Positions 1-47,000 of a DNA stretch of 64,000 bases are shown piece after piece. Below the pieces are notes generated by a model. That model ran no database searches. It saw only the letters and a program-made list of their open reading frames with translations, and was not told the origin of the DNA. The DNA comes from Asterias rubens (taxonomy: Eukaryota; Echinodermata; Asteroidea; Forcipulatida; Asteriidae), in contig NC_047063.1 of NCBI RefSeq assembly GCF_902459465.1, forward strand, positions 5,394,001 through 5,458,000, given 5' to 3'. Position 1 is the stretch's first letter; each line of letters begins with the position of its first letter. Both the position numbers and the translations under genes were made by a program.

Positions 1-52
1 GTCGTCACGAAGACGCCATACGTTCAAAACCTGCATTAGTCTTGGCCCATCA

Positions 53-301
53 GGGCCCAATTTCATGGCTCTGCTTACCCCTGAATTCTGCGCTTACGAT
101 CATGATTCCCCGCTCACGTGCAAGCGCCATATTTCTGCGCTAGCCTTGTAAGCGTAGAATGCCTAGTAGCGTGGAGTACGCGCGCGCAGAAGCCCAAATT
201 CGCTGCTAACCCGTGAAATATGCTTGCTGTAAGCACAGAATTCCCTGCTTCCGTAAGCGCCGATTCTGTGCTTACGGTAAGCAGAGCCATGAAATTGGGC
301 C
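53..301. mobile_element. Inverted-repeat element, GGGCCCAATTTCATGGCTCTGC family
   Basis: It starts GGGCCCAATTTCATGGCTCTGC and ends GCAGAGCCATGAAATTGGGCCC, with an internal series of CGCTTACG words in both orientations. The related copy at 34827-35073 shares the core. It shares its last GGGCCC with the next element (293-537). Confidence 0.8.
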
Positions 302-537
302 CTGCTAAGCACAAAAATTTGCTTAAAATGACATTTTTGCCCTGATAAAAACAGGATTACCAACCAAATTTCAACGTGATTTTCATAAGCAAATAGCAGC
401 CAACTGAAAACCAATAACAAGCAATAATGCAAAAAATAAAAATTTGGTTGGTATGGTATTGGTAATCCTGTTTTTATCAAGGAAGAAATTTATGCTACAA
501 GCAAATATGTGTGCCAGCTCTATGAAATGGGGCCCAT
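293..537. mobile_element. MITE, GGGCCCAATTTCATAGAGCTGC family, copy fused to preceding element
   Basis: It has the family core (TGATAAAAACAGGATTACCA and its inverse GGTAATCCTGTTTTTATCAA) and ends in CTATGAAATGGGGCCC. The left tip overlaps the neighbouring element's terminus. Confidence 0.75.
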
Positions 538-3027
538 GTGTTAAGTGACTGACTGGACTATATTTTATTTACTAATCAAAAGAAACGAGATGAACACTTT
601 TCAAACTCGAGCTTTGTTTCCAAAAGAAATTGCAGTGTATTTATATGAAACCAAGTCATCTTAATACAAACCACATAAAGTAAAAGAACTTAATAGATTT
701 AAATGTTATCACAATTTTTACATTTTATGTACAAATCCACAAAGTACATGAAGTATGCCCTGCACAATGCACAAATTTTGTTAATATTTGAATATACTGT
801 TATAAATAAATTAAGCACTAGTGTGATGATGCACTCTGCGATTGTGCTCTTGACAAGTTCATACACCACCACTAGTGGTGTAAATACCCACTGATTCGAT
901 GTTTGAACTTGATTTTGTGCGAGGTATTAATAATTATCATGGGAAAAAGAAAACTGTTCACACAATGGAGAGAAAATAAATAGTTACACAAAATTGATAT
1001 TAATTGATCACAAAGAATGGATCAATAAGAATCAATTGAAAACATTTTAAACAAAATTGTAGTAAGTCTTGAGAAGGAAACTTGTAGTTAAAAAAAAAAA
1101 AAAATTTGCGTCCAAGTAGGGGTGGGGGCCTATACTTATTGTTGTAAATCTTCAGTAGTTATACTTGTTTCGCTTCCATCTAGTGTTGAGATTAGGCTTT
1201 TGAAAAGTCCAAAAAGGATGGGACACACAATTTGAAACAACAGAATTTATCCACAACAGATAAAAAAACAATTTAAACAGTAAATTAATATTGAGGAAAA
1301 TAGACAAAGGTAATAGTTTCAAGAAGTTAATATACATAACATGCACCTGTAATGATTTGGAAACAATACAATAACTGTCAATAGCATCAGTATTGAACTG
1401 TACGTTCAATAATGAACTTTGTTAGCAAAGTATGAAACAATAATGTCTACTCGAAATGGGGTTACAGCAAAAACAACAAAACATGTTCCATCTAGTGTGA
1501 CTGGTGTCCTGCTTATTTTGGCTTGGCAAAAATTAAAGCAATTTTCGTCTATGAAATTGGGCCAGGGTCTTTGACAAACACGTAAAGCTATAACCCTTGT
1601 GCGAAAAGATTTTCAAAGGTAGATTTATCTCAACTTTTTGACACTGTTAGTTTGCCCTGCATGACAATTTAATAACAATCAACTTGAAATGCATTCTTCT
1701 CCTACAATCAGGATGGTTGGTGCTGGTACCAACTTTCTAATCAGTAAAACTTCAGTAATAAATTGTTACAATTCAAATATTCATTTATTAATTTACCAGC
1801 CGTACACACTTTCAGGCATGAAAAGTCATTACAATAGATGTTCCTGTTTTTGAAGAACATATGATTAAGATTTTAATAAATATATAAAATGCCTTTGGGA
1901 AAAAAACAACACAAAATAGAGTTTTGGGTAGACCTTGACTTAACAAGATACATTATACATTAAGGAAAGTAACAAATGTTTAAGATTGTTTTGTTTTTGA
2001 ATTAAATATGAAATAAATGTTACCAATGCATTTGACAGAGACAAGCATTGTGATAAGTTTCACACTTGTTTTTTTCACTTTGTTGTTCATACATTTGAAA
2101 ATTTATAAGCAAAACATTTTGAAAAAGTTGATTATTTACCATGAACAAATAATGATGTTATTTCCTCACTGTAATTACACTACAGTAAAAAAAACTGAAG
2201 CATAAAAATATAGTACCAGTTAAGCAATAACCATCACATACCGTTTTGGATGGGAAACTGTTTTGCCAAGCATGAATTTGTTTGTGCTTAGCAAGTTTTG
2301 TGCTTGATAGCTTTATGACATTGGATCCTGCTTGTAATGACCATGAACTCATGCAACAACCAAGTTTTAGCTTGATACCATACAACCCTTATCCATGGTA
2401 TTGATACATAATTTACCAATAAGCTATTTGCGAGTTAAATTTGAATGTCTGATGGTGACGTCCGGTACTTACAACTTACTGTGTAACTTTGATCTCCTCG
2501 GGTCTAGACTGAGCTACAAAATCACCACATGGTGCAGGGAAAGCTTGTGTATAGCAAACTGCAGATGGGCAAAGCCATGCATGGTAGTGGCACAAGTGCC
2601 ATCGATATTCATTCAGAATTATGAAAGGGAAGCTTGCCATGTAACTCATAAAAACTTGTCCAGCCAGAACAACGTGACATAGCAACAGTCTGAGAAATCA
2701 AATTTAAGCAGTAACGTGTGATCGAGCAGGACATTGTACCAGACATTATTCTAACTCATACATGGAATATGGGAGAGTTAAGTGCTATGCATTGATGGAT
2801 ACTGTTTGAAAACAATGTTACACAAAGTACATAAAGAGGACATAAAGATCAGTTAACTTGTACCAAATGGTTACCTCCATTGCATTATAAAAAAAGAGGT
2901 AGTGAACACAACTTCCGACACTGTTCCAACAGCCCCTAATGTGATTCCCAACTTCTAACCCTAACCCCCACCAAACACAATTCATCTACATCACATGGGG
3001 TTATCAGATCATAGGGTTTTCAAAAAA
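538..3027. other. Intergenic, no gene recognised
   Basis: AT-rich sequence with short unrelated open frames and an A-run at 1090-1103. I see no exon, RNA gene or clear element. Confidence 0.6.
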
Positions 3028-3293
3028 GGGGCATTGGAACATAGGGGTGTTGGACCATAGAGGTGTCGGAACTTAGGGGTGTCGAAACACATAGGGGTGT
3101 CGAAACATAGGGGTGTCGAAACATAGGGGTGTCGGAACTTAGGGGTGTTGGAACATAGGGGTGTCGAAACACATAGGGGTGTCGAAACATAGGGGTGTTG
3201 GACCATAGAGGTGTCGGAACTTAGGGGTGTCGAAACATAGGGGTGTCGGAACTTAGGGGTGTTGGAACATAGGGGTGTCGAAACATAGAGCAG
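3028..3293. repeat. 16-bp minisatellite
   Basis: Units of the form GTCGAAACATAGGGGT, with variants GTCGGAACTTAGGGGT and GTTGGACCATAGAGGT and some 18-bp units. A related phrase recurs near 58140-58190. Confidence 0.9.
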
Positions 3294-4707
3294 TCCACTG
3301 TACAATGTAAAAGGAGACTTGGAGATGCTCTGCGAGAGAGCAGACAAAAAGTGATCTATTCTTGCCACTGTACACAGAGCACACACAATTTTGAGACAAT
3401 CATGGCTTTGCTTTTTTAACAAATATATCTGCTTGTTAGGTTAACTGTTGCCAGGCATCCCATGAGTCTACAATTATGGAAGAAGTTAGGGAAAAAGTAA
3501 TACAACACTATGAGACAATTGCACCGATTATTTTGTACATGAAGTTACTCAAGCAGAGGAAATCAGTAATTCTAAGATTCTGTTAGGATTTTAAGTATTA
3601 TACAGCAAGAAACATGTCTGCATTAAAAGATCCTTAATCAATTATCACCTATTCAGCAAAAAACCTGGTATAGTCATGAATTGTACACCTGCGTTGTAGG
3701 CCCTACTTATGCTATTAATCAATAGATAAGAGCATTTACAGTTAATTTACATATATGTACAGTCATGACATCAACTGCGCAAGACTCGTTCATGAACTGG
3801 ACGTTTCTGATTATGAAATTTACATAAGAAATTGCTTTGTTTTTTACCCTAGGCTACATTACTACTTCCATATCTCCTTCATCAGAACTACATGTCAATT
3901 TACATGTCGGTGCATGTGACATCATTGACACGTGCAACCATAATACATGCATCTGCAGTTTGTCAAAAACAAGAAATTTTCACACAGAGCAAGACTTCGT
4001 CATTTTTGTTTTTTCCAATTTGCAATAACAAAGCCAAGATACCAATATCGAGAAAATCCACTGATAATGTCTGAATCCGGTGATCCCCTGCTTAAAAATT
4101 GTATGCTAAGCACAAATAGCGAGATACCAGTCACAAATTGTACATGTGACATGGCAGTTTAGCTGATAACCATATTCTGGTAAGCATAATTTTGTTATGC
4201 TTTTTATGCTTAAGAAAAATAATGGAATTGTGCCCAGGGCTGGTCTTGACCACCTAACCAGCCTGTATGGTAATTTGTGCAACATTGTTATTGTAAAATT
4301 CAGGCAGATTGCTAATTTACGACTGTTCCAAAAGCCTTAGCATGAAGCAAGTTTAACCAAAGCCAAAGTACCCTTGGCCTCTGTTAGTTCAATGAACTAG
4401 CAACTAAATTGCAATCTAGAGTTGAATTGCCCGACTAATATAACTGTAAACAATTATCCATTTATTTAGCAATATCAGTTGGTGTGTCTCAGTTTTAGCA
4501 TGTGGAACTGTATTAACCAGTTATGGTTTGTCATGGTATAATATCATAACTGGTTAACACGTTTTTTACATGCTAAAATAATTTTCGTCTCACTGAGCGA
4601 AAAAATATTTTATGACTTGTTTTACTCATTTCTCAAAAATTACAGCACCTCAGTTATTGTAAGTAATATTTGAAGGGAAGCTTTCTACTATCAAAAACCT
4701 TGTAAGT
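3294..4707. other. Intergenic, no gene recognised
   Basis: Nothing supportable except a diverged palindrome at about 4480-4700 (AACTGTATTAACCAGTTATG and ATCATAACTGGTTAACAC), related to 9311-9727. Confidence 0.55.
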
Positions 4708-5103
4708 TTAAAGGAACACGTTGCCTTGGATCGGGACACGTTTGGGAGTTTTCAAAGACCAGTCTTCTCACTTGGTGAATCCCATCATAAGCATAACAAT
4801 TTATTACAAGCCTGTGAAAATTTGGGCTCAATCGGTCATCCAAGTTGCGAGAAAATTATGAAAGAAAAAACACCCTTGTTGGACGAATTTGTGTGCTTTC
4901 AGATAGGAATAAAAGACTTCTAGCTAGACGTCTTTTATTATTTTAGTGAGAAATTACCTCTTTCTCAAAAACTACATTACTTCAGAGGGAGTTGTTTCCC
5001 ACAATGTTTTATACTATCGACAGCTCTGCAATACTCGTTACCAAGTCAGTTTTTAAGTTAATATTTGATTTGAGTAATTACCAAATGTGTACCTTCCCTT
5101 TAA
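4708..5103. mobile_element. Diverged MITE of the TTAAAGGCAGTGG superfamily
   Basis: The internal words CAGTCTTCTCACTTGGTG and GAGGGAGTTGTTTCCCACAA are shared with the family, but the ends differ (TTAAAGGAACACGTTGCC and CCTTCCCTTTAAG). Intergenic. Confidence 0.7.
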
Positions 5104-5156
5104 GTACATTGATACCATCTTCATATACTGCAGCTTCAGAGATTCACACCTTCAAT

Positions 5157-5197
5157 ATGTTTTGTTTGTTTGTTTGTTTGTTTATTTGTTTGTTTAG
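5157..5197 (+). repeat. TTTG microsatellite
   Basis: About nine TTTG units with one TTTA. A similar run is at 45088-45112 in WDR82 intron 1. Confidence 0.9.
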
Positions 5198-5771
5198 ATG
5201 ATCTTCCTGTCAAGGGCGCTTAGCAAACTCCCACAACCATTGGTTTAACATCTATGACTACGAATTGCACAAATCAAGTAATTGTGATTCCGTAACTAGA
5301 TGACAATACTTATTCTTATCTAATCACTGGGAAATCAGCAGTTAGCTTGGTGAGATTCGAACCAACAACCTTGTGATTGCAAGTCAGGCAGTTCATACAT
5401 TGTTCACCACCTTCATAAGTTTATCATGAAAATAACGATTACAGATCTCACTTTGGGAAAAGTGCACATATTTTATTAATTAAATTGTTTATCTGTATAT
5501 CATTACAGTACAGTTGTTGTACTTGTTTGCATATTACACATTAATGGGACAATTAAAGGTTAGTTAAGAGTGACTGGCTGCGTAACTTCTTTTACCTCAG
5601 CTTCAAACAAGCTTAAAACATACAAATGCTTTGTTTATTCTTTAGCAATAATCATTTGGAGTATATCGGATACATATTAAGACAGAGGCAAATATGCATG
5701 ATTGAAGAACGTTTTATGGATGGTGAAAGTACTTTTTCAATAATAAAATTACAATTCCTCATGAAAGTATG

Positions 5772-6688
5772 GAAATCTGTTTGACTTTGTGCAAGAGTTA
5801 CATGGCACATAGCCTTGCTCAAGGCAAGAACAGTTTTCACTCTTAACCCACAGGTATACATGTACTGTACACTGTGCATATGTTGTGTATCACACCAAGC
5901 ACCAAATCTGTTTGACTTTTTGCAAGAGTTACATGGCACACAGCCTTGCTCAAGGCACGAACAGTTTTCACTCTTAACCCACAGGTATACATGTACTGTA
6001 CACTGTGCATATGTTGTGTATCACACCAAGCACCAAATCTGTTTGACTTTTTGCAAGAGTTACATGGCACACAGCCTTGCTCAAGGCACGAACAGTTTTC
6101 ACTCTTAACCCACAGGTATACATGTACTGTACACTGTGCATATGTTGTGTATCACACCAAGCACCAAATCTGTTTGACTTTTTGCAAGAGTTACATGGCA
6201 CACAGCCTTGCTCAAGGCACGAACAGTTTTCACTCTTAACCCACAGGTATACATGTACTGTACACTGTGCATATGTTGTGTATCACACCAAGCACCAAAT
6301 CTGTTTGACTTTTTGCAAGAGTTACATGGCACACAGCCTTGCTCAAGGCACGAACAGTTTTCACTCTTAACCCACAGGTATACATGTACTGTACACTGTG
6401 CATATGTTGTGTATCACACCAAGCACCAAATCTGTTTGACTTTTTGCAAGAGTGACATGGCACACAGCCTTGCTCAAGGCACGAACAGTTTTCACTCTTA
6501 ACCCACAGGTATACATGTACTGTACACTGTGCATATGTTGTGTATCACACCAAGCACCAAATCTGTTTGACTTTTTGCAAGAGTGACATGGCACACAGCC
6601 TTGCTCAAGGCACGAACAGTTTTCACTCTTAACCCACAGGTATACATGTACTGTACACTGTGCATATGTTGTGTATCACACCAAGCAC
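5772..6688. repeat. 131-bp tandem repeat, seven copies
   Basis: Blocks starting AAATCTGTTTGACTTTTTGC and ending ATCACACCAAGCAC repeat at exactly 131 bp. Copies 2-7 are nearly identical; the first is more diverged. It is intergenic, about 1.2 kb beyond the end of the USP gene. The open frames in it rotate with the non-triplet period and are not genes. Confidence 0.95.
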
Positions 6689-7874
6689 GGCACCTGTACT
6701 ATTACTGTGCTAAGGTCATCAGCATTTGCATTACTGTCCAAATACAGAGGCCGTCAGAGTACACGTATACATCTCACACTATGCACGCACTGTATAAACA
6801 TACATGTACATGTGCACATATCCAGCTAGGGTTGGTACACAAAAAGCGCAAAGGGAAAAACAAACTACCGTGTAGAAAAAACAACAGATAAATGAAAGTG
6901 AAACTGCACTGCCTTGGTCAATGCTAAATGGCAAACTGAACTTTATCCCAAAATATTTTTACCATGCAAGTGTAATAATGTGTGTCACATTGATGTAAGT
7001 CTACTTTTGTGAAATCAGCTACAGGAACATTCCTTCCACAGATGGGCCTTTAGGAAAAGCAATAAATAGACACTTTCAAGACCAGACTTTTTTGGACTGA
7101 TAGACCAAAGCACTGATTCAAGTCGGGAGCCAGACCATTTCCAAATTCAGATTCACTTTGGTGACTTGGATGAACATGGAAGAAATCAGAAATGGTTACA
7201 TCATGACAAACATTATTAACTGCAGTGCTGATTCAGAGGTTATCCCCACACGCTGTGCCTTATGACTCTATGCTGTCCAACAGAAGGCTTCCCTTTCATG
7301 TCACACAGTGTAAAGTCGACCATCACTACAGGCAATGATAGTCATTTTGTTAATGCAACATGATGCCTCTTATGTAAATACCGCATGCAGCATGTTGTAG
7401 TTCTATCAAATTCTTTGTATGGTTGGTCAGTGAACTACTTGGCCAAGTAGTATAATGAGAATGCTTGACGTAGCTCAAAACCAAATCCAAAGTTGCCCTA
7501 AAACTGGTTTGGTTTACATCAGGAACTAACTACACCGGTGTATGATCAACACTGTATACAAAGTGTTCTCCGAGTCAGCGGAAAAGTTTCCACAGGCGCC
7601 TTGTAGACTAATTAAGTTTGAATCCTATGAAAAGTAGTGCGTACCTTAAAACACCTACTTGCATCAAACATTTTGAGTAATTTGACAACCCAATGGGGAG
7701 ATAGGGCTGCAATTTGATGCATCGGCAAGGGGTATGTACTTATAGTTTATCATACTCCAGCTTCAAATAGTGTATCAATCTAAAGGCTTAACCCTATAAA
7801 CAAAACCCTCTCAACAAAGTCTGTAACAATTATACTAGAGAACTCGTTCAAGTCCTACGACAGAATCACACAGT
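6689..7874. other. Intergenic or distal 3' UTR of USP
   Basis: No exon is recognised. If the proximal AATAAA at 7875-7880 is not used, part of this is 3' UTR. Confidence 0.5.
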
Positions 7875-7880
7875 TTTATT
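7875..7880 (-). terminator. Candidate polyadenylation signal of the USP gene
   Basis: AATAAA on the minus strand about 22 bp after the stop codon would give an unusually short 3' UTR. A more distal site is possible; transcript data are needed to choose. Confidence 0.4.
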
Positions 7881-7902
7881 GGTTGATGTCAGGAACCAGC
7901 TT

Positions 7903-42623
<34,721 letters not shown>

Positions 42624-43913
42624 CTTGCAAAAATCGTGTTAATATAACTAGACTGGTTCGCAGTGTTTCGTATCTACTGCATGTATACAGTGGGTACCAG
42701 TCAGGGGAGTAGATGAAGGAGAAATGCAGAGAATTTAAATGACGTCATCTTGTCAACCCACCAAAGGAAATGTTTCACAATTCTTTGTTTCCTCGAATTT
42801 AGAATCTAGTCCCAATGGATTGGGATTTATAAATAGTATCCGGTAATGACTGTGCAATTTTATGAATATATAGAACAATGTATTGTTTACTTAGGCTCAT
42901 TGAAACAGAATTAAATGGATCTTTGCCAGTGAGTCCCATGCAGGAGGGAGGCGGGTACAATAAAACCAGGGATAAGGGGACAAAAGTGTGCGCCCCCCCC
43001 CCCAAACTTTTGAAAGGTGGGGGACACAATATCAAATGATCCCCCAATGTTTTCACCATCTTTATTATTTTATTTTATTATTTAATATATTCCCCTTTTC
43101 ATTCATTCATTCATATTGTTTGTTCTGTACTTATTTTGTTGTTTGTTAGTTGATGGGTTGATACTTATTTACTTACTCACTGTTTTTCACATACTTGCAT
43201 ATTTATTTATTTGTTTGTTTTGTTTGATTAATTTTTAAACATATTATTCGTTTTGTGCTAAATTCATACTTTTCTTGCCCTTCACCTGGGCCCAATTTCA
43301 TAGAGCTGACTGACACACACAATTGTGTTTAGCATGAAATTTATTCCACAATACTAACCAAATTTGCATGTTTTGCATTATTGCTTGTTATTGGTATTCA
43401 GCTGCTCTTTGCTTAATCTGAAAATCACTTTGCAATTTGGTTGGTAATCCTGTTTTTATCAGGGCAAAAATGTCATGGTATGCAAATTTTTGTACAGATC
43501 TATAATATAAATGAAATTGGGCCCCGCGCGCGGCGGTCCGTAATGATGGTTTTGAACGTACGAGGGCGCCCTTGCTAGTTGGCGTCTTCGTGACGGGGGC
43601 GACTTAGACGTAGACATTCGGTATGGGGCGAAATGACACCATGTGTTCATTTTGTATGCCCCATGTTTCATTCAGAAATCCACCATATCATCAAACTGAA
43701 AATTTAATTAGTGTCTTGCACTGTACTTCGTGCATTATGAATGGCTACGTGTACGTCAACTATGGTGGAAGTAAACAGCATCGTAAATAATTCTTCCCAC
43801 GGATTATATGAGGCAGAAGTTTAACATTTTCTCATCGTAAACGGTGGCAGACAACAGCAGGAATATTTGGACAGTGTTTTTCTCTCGAGACCGACCGCAA
43901 GAGGGTGAACAAA
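42624..43913. promoter_or_regulatory. Shared upstream region of divergent USP and WDR82 genes
   Basis: The two start codons point away from each other across 1,290 bp, so both promoters and 5' UTRs should lie here. The protease start AAGATGGCGG resembles the YY1 site that often overlaps housekeeping start codons. The GC-rich part is near 43520-43660. One GGGCCCAATTTCAT element (43288-43524) and short low-complexity runs occupy much of the rest. No TATA box stands out. Confidence 0.5.
43288..43524. mobile_element. MITE, GGGCCCAATTTCATAGAGCTGC family, between USP and WDR82
   Basis: The same ends and core, about 237 bp, inserted in the shared upstream region some 390 bp before the WDR82 start codon. 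Confidence 0.87.
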
Positions 43914-44077
43914 ATGAAGCTCTCCGACTCGGTGATGCGGAGCTTTCGTGTGGCGAAATTATTCAAGGACCAGAACACCGAGCGTATAAACAGCATTGAC
44001 TTCTCGCACAATGGAGAGACAATGATCTCGAGCAGTGAAGATGACTCTATTGTTATCTATGATTGCTTGGAGGGAAA
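43914..44077 (+). CDS. WDR82: WDR82 exon 1 (residues 1-55)
   Basis: [17 protein letters not shown] to [11 protein letters not shown] with the Lys codon split. Encodes the N-terminal strand and first WD repeat. Donor GAAA|GTATGT. Confidence 0.96.
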
Positions 44078-47000
44078 GTATGTCATGTGATAGATGATGT
44101 GGTTTTGTAATTAATGACATTTGAATCCTTTACTCTAAAGTCTTAGTGTAGGAACTGTGCTGTGTGCATTGTGCATGATGATGATGATCATGATGTTAAA
44201 GTGAAGAGCTTTATTTGTCAAATTGAATGAGTCCTTAATTAATAGGGGACAGGCCCTTGACCAAGTTTCATTTTGCAGTCATCATGCTCATTATGATGGT
44301 ATTGCACCTTGTACAAACGCATCCTGCACCGCTCATGGACAGGTATAGCCCACTTGTGACTGTGTTTAATCCTTGGCCACACAAGTGGGGCTAGGTAGGA
44401 CAGGTAGTCCCTCGGCTTTTACGATCTGTCCTGTCTTATGGACCCTACCGAGTATCCAAGTAGAAGTAGAAGTGAAATAAAGGAGGATTTGGGGAAAAAC
44501 TCTGTCTGGCCCCACTTAATCCTTCATTCATTAACCCTGCCTGCAGCATTGTTTATTATGCATGCACTGCAGGCCTTCAATAGACCCAGTAAGTGGGGGA
44601 ATCACTGTCATTGTCGGTTGTACTAGCACGACCGATAACAAATAATGACAAATTTAGAAAAAAAAAGGAGTACAGTACAGTGCCCCAGTTACTGGGTCTA
44701 CGTTGTTGGACTCTAGACTCCGATTTAATATGTTGATGCGCTTGCCTGAAGAAGATGCTCCGTAGTAGGCGTTTTATTTTGGGGTGTAACTAAATAACTT
44801 GTTTGGGAGCACAAATCTTGTTCTATTGGTTCTAATGGTCTGAATGGATGAATTGGAGTTCACCGAATACACATGCGCCAAAGATTATAACGAGACTGTG
44901 CTTTCCATTCAGATGACAGACGGCTTGTTGATATAGACACGGCAAGTTTAGTACTGCACAAATGAACGCTACCTTTTCACTGAAAAATATTCATATTCCG
45001 TCAATGATTTATGAACCACCAGTTGCTCTAGACTAAAGTTTTTTTGGAGCTGGAAATAAAGTCAAAAATCTGTCAAAAAAACACAAAGTTGTTTGTTTGT
45101 TTGTTTGTTTGTAGTCCAAGTTATAGATAATAAAATGTATATTTTTTCCTTTTTCCCCAGACCAAAGAAGACACTTTACAGTAAGAAGTATGGAGTAGAC
45201 ATGATCCGATTCACACATGCTGTTAACACGGTCATCTACACATCAAACAAGATGGACGACAATATTCGCTATCTCTCGCTTCATGACAATAAATACATCC
45301 GCTACTTCTCTGGACATACAAAGAAGTAAGACTCAATCTTCGTTTGCCCTCTAATTGAACCGTTTCCTAACCATTATTGGCAAATTCTTAAATCTTAACC
45401 GAGTATTGGTGGAAATGTACACGTATCTGCATGCAACTTGCGCGCATCAGCCCAATTCTAGCTTGTGCACGGGAGAACCCTGGTCAGTGGTCATTTCTGG
45501 GAATCTATTAAATATAACTGCAGCTTGATTGTATACATGTATTGAAAATTTTTGTTTTACTCTTAGACTAAAGCTAGTGTGTACTTGATCCATTATTTTG
45601 CAGGGTTGTCAGTTTAAGTATGTCTCCAATAGATGACAGTTTCCTCTCTGGCTCTTTAGATAAGACGGTTAGACTATGGGACCTGCGATCACCAAACTGT
45701 CAGGTAAAATTAAAGCCTGTTTCTTATTTTTCTCTGCTATGTACAGAGAGAAGTGAACAAATTCATTGTATGTTTTTAGTAATTTACATATTGTTTGTTT
45801 TGAATGCTCATTGTTATTTCTAAGAAAAATTCTCTTTTCATTTTATTGCTTCAATTGTTTACCGTGTTGCGATAATTGTACCTGTTTTTTATGAACCTTG
45901 TCATGCACCTTTAAACAGAGGGTGGAACCTGTGTAATTGTTATACTATTTTTTTCAAAAGTTAATGACCTTAGTCATTTCAACCGTAGTAGAGTCTTTCT
46001 CGAATGCTGAAGACTCGGGTCGCAACTCGCAATCTCAGGTTATTGACTATTGTCACTATAGACCTTTATCACGGTGCAGCCATCTTGAATTTCTCCCATG
46101 GATATCAATGTAACCAAACCGAGGCTGGAATAACTAAATAGTCTGGTTCTATTTTTTCAAAATGATTATTAGCATTCATTATTGTTATTCGATACGAGGA
46201 ACATGACCAAGATGGAGGCAGCATGATAATGTTTTTTTTTTTTTTCATAGTCCTTTTGGTTGGTAAGCAGTTTCCAGCAGCTAGTTTTACCCTCTCTACT
46301 CTCTCTGACCGAGAAACTCACTTAACAGTCAAAATCACTTGATTCAACATGCTTTTCTTATTTTTCTTACTATTCTTCTTGACAGGGTTTGATGCATTTA
46401 CAAGGCAGGCCTGTGGCATCATTTGACCCAGAGGGTTTGATATTTGCATGTGGTGTCAACTCTGAACTTATAAAACTCTATGACCTGAGGTCATTTGACA
46501 AGGTATGTCTGAAAAAGGAACATATGTTGAGATAAATGAGAAGTAATTACAGTTAAAGTACTCCTATATTTGTGTACCTTGCAAGCTGCCCATTACAGGG
46601 GCAGTGGGGTTGACAACTTTATTAAATAGACCCTTACATGAATCCACATCATGGTCGCAATGTTAGGGAGTCGATTGGCTGGCAAATTCTACCACAGCTT
46701 TATTGTGATAGTTGAAGTCAATATGTAACAGACAGTTGTAGTCAGTGACTGTACAGTAATCATTATCATCAACTTGTAGTCAGTGACTGTAGGTAATCAT
46801 TGTCATCAACTGTCTGTTACATATTACACTAACGTTTTGGTAGAATTTGACAGCCAATCGAACAGACTCCTTTAATAACCTGTGTGCCCTGAGGAAGGTT
46901 TCCTTAAAGGCAGTGGACACTATAGGTAATTACTCAAAATGATTATTTGCATAAAACCTTTCTTGGTAACGAGTAATGGGTAGAGGTTGATAGTATAAAA

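Noticed and set aside
5815..6594. Series of 97- and 75-codon open frames
   Set aside because: They repeat at 131 bp, which is not a multiple of three, and exist on both strands: a by-product of the tandem array.
5772..6688. CRISPR-like array
   Set aside because: The repeats are contiguous with no unique spacers, and the genome is eukaryotic.
43905..43913. Upstream in-frame start for WDR82
   Set aside because: The codon is GTG; the ATG at 43914 gives the conserved MKLSDSV start.
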